A stretch of 32,449 nt of DNA. Origin: Hyphomicrobiales bacterium (GTDB lineage: Bacteria; Pseudomonadota; Alphaproteobacteria; Rhizobiales; Hyphomicrobiaceae). This document shows, in pieces, positions 29,954 through 32,449 of this stretch. Made by a program: the position numbers and the translations under genes. The first letter of the stretch is position 1. The number at the start of each line of letters is the position of its first letter. The stretch spans positions 2,461 to 34,909 of the forward strand of contig RXJK01000013.1 in the NCBI GenBank assembly GCA_003963125.1, written 5' to 3'. A model generated the notes under the pieces. The model ran no database searches. It saw only the letters and a list, made by a program, of their open reading frames with translations, and was not told the origin of the DNA.

Positions 29954-32449
29954 ATGCGTAAGGCGCTATTCGTTTGCGCGCTCGTCGCGTGTGCGCACTA
30001 TCTCGCCTGGTCGCTTCTGGAGCGGAAGGCCACGGCGCCGGCGTTCGACGGCATCCTCAACAGCATGTCCTACACGCCGTTCGACGGCTCGGCCCATCCC
30101 GACTCCGGCACGCGGACGCGCCGCGCGCAGATCCGCGCCGACCTTGCCGCAATCGCGCCCTTCACCCGCGCCATCCGCACCTATTCCTCGACCGGCGGCT
30201 CCGAGCTGATCCCGGGCGTCGCCTCCGAATTCGGGCTGTCGACCTCGGCCGGCGCCTGGATCGACAGGAACGAGAGCCGCAACGAACTCGAGATCGCGAG
30301 CGTCATCGAGCTGGCCAACCAGCACCGCTCCGTGACGAGCCTCGTCGTCGGCAACGAAACCATCTACCGCGCCGACCAGACGGTCCCCGAGCTGATCGCC
30401 AAGATCAAGAAGGTGAAGCGCGAGACGCGCGTCCCCGTCACCACGGGCGAGATCTGGAACGTCTGGCTCGAGCACCCCGAACTCGTCGACGCGGTCGATT
30501 ACATCGCCGCGCACGTGCTGCCCTACTGGGAAGGCATCTCCGACCAGGAAGCCGTGAACCAGGCGCTGCGCATTCACCAGAAGCTTAAGGCGGCATACCC
30601 CAAGAAGCGTATCGTCATCGCCGAGTTCGGCTGGCCGAGCGCCGGCCACAACCGTCGCGACGCGCAGCCGGGCCCGATCCGGCAGGGCCGCGTCATCCGC
30701 GAGTTCGTCGATACCGCGCAGCGCCTCAACATCGATTACAACATCATCGAAGCCTACGACCAGCCGTGGAAGACGTTCGAAGGCGGCGTCGGCCCCTACT
30801 GGGGCATGTTCGACACCAACCGCCAGCCCAAGTTCGCCTGGACCGGCCCGTTGTCCTATCCGGGCTACGACCGCCTCGTCTGGGTGGCGCTAGCCGGCGG
30901 CATCCTGCTGTCCTTGCCCCTCCTCGCCATGCCGGCGATGACCCTGTCGCAAGGCGCGCTGCTCGCGACCGCCGCGCACGCGTTCGGTGCCTGGGGCGCC
31001 TTCGTCTTCGCCTTCTGGAAGGACCACTACTTCGTCCCGGGCGCGATCTTCGCCTTCGGCCTCGGCGTGCTGCTGCTGATCCCGCTCGTCATCACCTCGC
31101 TCTATAAGATCGAGGAAATCGCCGCGCTCGTTCTCGGGCGTCGCCCCCGCCGGCTGCTGACCGGCCGGCTGCCCTACGAGGGCGAACTGCCGCTCGTTTC
31201 GATCCACATCCCGGCCTGCCGCGAGCAGCCCGAGATGGTCAAGCGCACGCTCGATTCCGTGGCCCGCCTCGACTATCCGGCCTTCGAATGCATCATCGTC
31301 GTCAACAACACGCCCGATCCCGCCATGTGGCGGCCGATCGAGGAGCATTGCGCGGCGCTCGGCGAGCGCTTCAAGTTCGTCCGCAAGGATCAGCTCGAAG
31401 GCTTCAAGGCCGGCGCGCTGCGCCTGGCGCTGGCTGCAACGGATCCCCGCGCCGAAGTCATCGGCATCCTCGATGCGGACTACGTGGTCGAGCGCGACTG
31501 GCTGCGTGATCTCGTCCCGGCCTTCGCGGACCCCAGCGTCGGCATCGTGCAGGCGCCGCAGGAACACCGCGATGGGCACCAGAGCGTCATGCACCAGATG
31601 CTCGACAGCGAGTACGCGGGCTTCTTCGACATCGGCATGGTCCATCGCAACGAGGCCGACGGCATCGTCGTGCACGGCACCATGTGCCTGATCCGCCGCG
31701 CGGCCCTGGCGCAGGCCGGCAACTGGTCGAGCGACACCATCTGCGAGGATACCGACCTCGGCCTTTCGATCATCGAGAACGGCTGGTCGTCGCTCTATAC
31801 GGCGCACCGCTACGGCCGCGGACTGCTGCCCGATACCTTCCTCGCCTTCAAGCGCCAGCGCTATCGCTGGGCCTTCGGCGGCTTCCAGATCGCCAAGAAG
31901 CACTGGCGCGCCATGCTCCCGGGCCGCAGCCGCCTGAGCTTCCAGCAGAAGCGCGCCTTCAGCGTCGGCTGGGTGAGCTGGCTCGGCGCCGAGAGCGTCG
32001 GCGCGCTCCTCGCCCTGCTCAACCTGGCGCTCGTCCCGTTCGTGCAGGTCGTGGGCACGGTCGTACCGGAGCAGGTGCTCACGCTGCCGATCCTCGGCAC
32101 GTTCCTCGTCACGCTCGCCCATTTCCTCGTGCTCTACACACAGAAAGTTCGCCATGCCCCGGCGAAGATGCTGGGCGCGCTCGTTGCCGCCATGTCGGTG
32201 CAGTGGACCATCGCGCGCGCCGTGGCCAACGGCCTCGTCAAGTCCGACCAGCCCTTCGTGGTGACGGCGAAGGGCGGTCGCCGCCGCCTCGCCTCCGACT
32301 TCCCGGCTTTCTGGGAGACGACCATCGGCGTCGCGCTCGCGGGCAGCGCCCTCTTCGTCGGCTGGACGAACTGGGAGCGCGTGACGGAGATCTATCTCTT
32401 CGCGGCCGTGCTGGCCGTGCAGTCCGTGCCGTTCCTGTCGGCGGGCGCC
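29954..32449 (+). CDS. GH17-GT2 fusion, probable beta-glucan synthase (3' end outside window)
   Basis: At least 832 residues, open at the window edge. An N-terminal membrane helix (about 5-22) leads into a GH17-like barrel (about 33-300) with catalytic glutamates in VVGNE (E135) and VIAEFGWPS (E224). Membrane helices around 308-385 follow, then a family 2 glycosyltransferase domain (about 412-660) with LDADY (D507, D509), QAPQEHRD, TICEDTDLGL (E598, D599) and QRYRW (635-639), the processive-synthase motif. More membrane helices come after that. GH17-GT2 fusions of this kind are known from Bradyrhizobium cyclic beta-glucan loci, where one partner makes the chain and the other branches or cyclises it. 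The ATG at 29954 has AGGGA 7 bases upstream. The exact product (beta-1,3, beta-1,6 or mixed glucan) is not readable. Confidence 0.9.
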   Translation, partial: MRKALFVCALVACAHYLAWSLLERKATAPAFDGILNSMSYTPFDGSAHPDSGTRTRRAQIRADLAAIAPFTRAIRTYSSTGGSELIPGVASEFGLSTSAGAWIDRNESRNELEIASVIELANQHRSVTSLVVGNETIYRADQTVPELIAKIKKVKRETRVPVTTGEIWNVWLEHPELVDAVDYIAAHVLPYWEGISDQEAVNQALRIHQKLKAAYPKKRIVIAEFGWPSAGHNRRDAQPGPIRQGRVIREFVDTAQRLNIDYNIIEAYDQPWKTFEGGVGPYWGMFDTNRQPKFAWTGPLSYPGYDRLVWVALAGGILLSLPLLAMPAMTLSQGALLATAAHAFGAWGAFVFAFWKDHYFVPGAIFAFGLGVLLLIPLVITSLYKIEEIAALVLGRRPRRLLTGRLPYEGELPLVSIHIPACREQPEMVKRTLDSVARLDYPAFECIIVVNNTPDPAMWRPIEEHCAALGERFKFVRKDQLEGFKAGALRLALAATDPRAEVIGILDADYVVERDWLRDLVPAFADPSVGIVQAPQEHRDGHQSVMHQMLDSEYAGFFDIGMVHRNEADGIVVHGTMCLIRRAALAQAGNWSSDTICEDTDLGLSIIENGWSSLYTAHRYGRGLLPDTFLAFKRQRYRWAFGGFQIAKKHWRAMLPGRSRLSFQQKRAFSVGWVSWLGAESVGALLALLNLALVPFVQVVGTVVPEQVLTLPILGTFLVTLAHFLVLYTQKVRHAPAKMLGALVAAMSVQWTIARAVANGLVKSDQPFVVTAKGGRRRLASDFPAFWETTIGVALAGSALFVGWTNWERVTEIYLFAAVLAVQSVPFLSAGA

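Overview
The window looks like a chromosomal segment of an alphaproteobacterium, most likely Hyphomicrobiales (Rhizobiales). It is GC-rich throughout. It carries the hemC-hemD-Mic60-like (COG4223) order typical of that class, a divergent tsaD, a subclass-I bacterial ferredoxin-NADP reductase, and GH17/GT2 glucan enzymes of the kind known from bradyrhizobia. I see no rRNA, tRNA, insertion sequence, CRISPR array or phage gene. All identities come from reading motifs; no database search was run.

Region 1 (1-5352) is housekeeping. On the minus strand are hemC, hemD (4-base overlap) and the first 199 codons of a Mic60/mitofilin-like membrane protein. tsaD diverges from hemC. A minus-strand pair follows: fpr, then an EamA-type exporter.

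Region 2 (5575-14083, plus strand) is the most interesting part. It encodes a DUF971 protein, an AprA-like FAD oxidoreductase, a 77-residue two-cluster ferredoxin, a HEAT-repeat protein, a GntR/HutC regulator, an SsuA/TauA-type binding protein that appears fused to a NosL-like C-terminal domain, the matching permease and ATPase, and a Crp/Fnr-family regulator. Two perfect sigma-54 (-24/-12) promoters lie as an 18-bp tandem duplication before the GntR gene. A third perfect one lies before the binding protein, about 160-180 bp downstream of a perfect inverted repeat with 11-bp arms. fpr starts head-to-head with this locus. I read it as a candidate undescribed RpoN-controlled uptake and redox module for a small, perhaps sulfur- or nitrogen-containing, substrate. 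The substrate is not visible in the sequence.

Region 3 (14084-14741) holds a 42-residue lipoprotein-like gene with its own ribosome site and intrinsic terminator, plus a hairpin after the Crp-family gene.

Region 4 (14742-27521) is a catabolic locus. A five-gene dipeptide/oligopeptide-type ABC transporter on the minus strand diverges from an XRE-cupin regulator, a YtcJ-like amidohydrolase, a CobW/COG0523 metallochaperone GTPase and a dimethylglycine/sarcosine dehydrogenase-like enzyme; an MFS transporter follows. The likely job is import, hydrolysis and oxidative N-demethylation of an amide or N-methylated compound.

Region 5 (27639-32449) holds a small membrane protein overlapping convergently with a membrane-anchored GH17 protein. 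Diverging from the latter is a GH17-GT2 fusion, cut by the window edge, probably for beta-glucan synthesis or remodelling.
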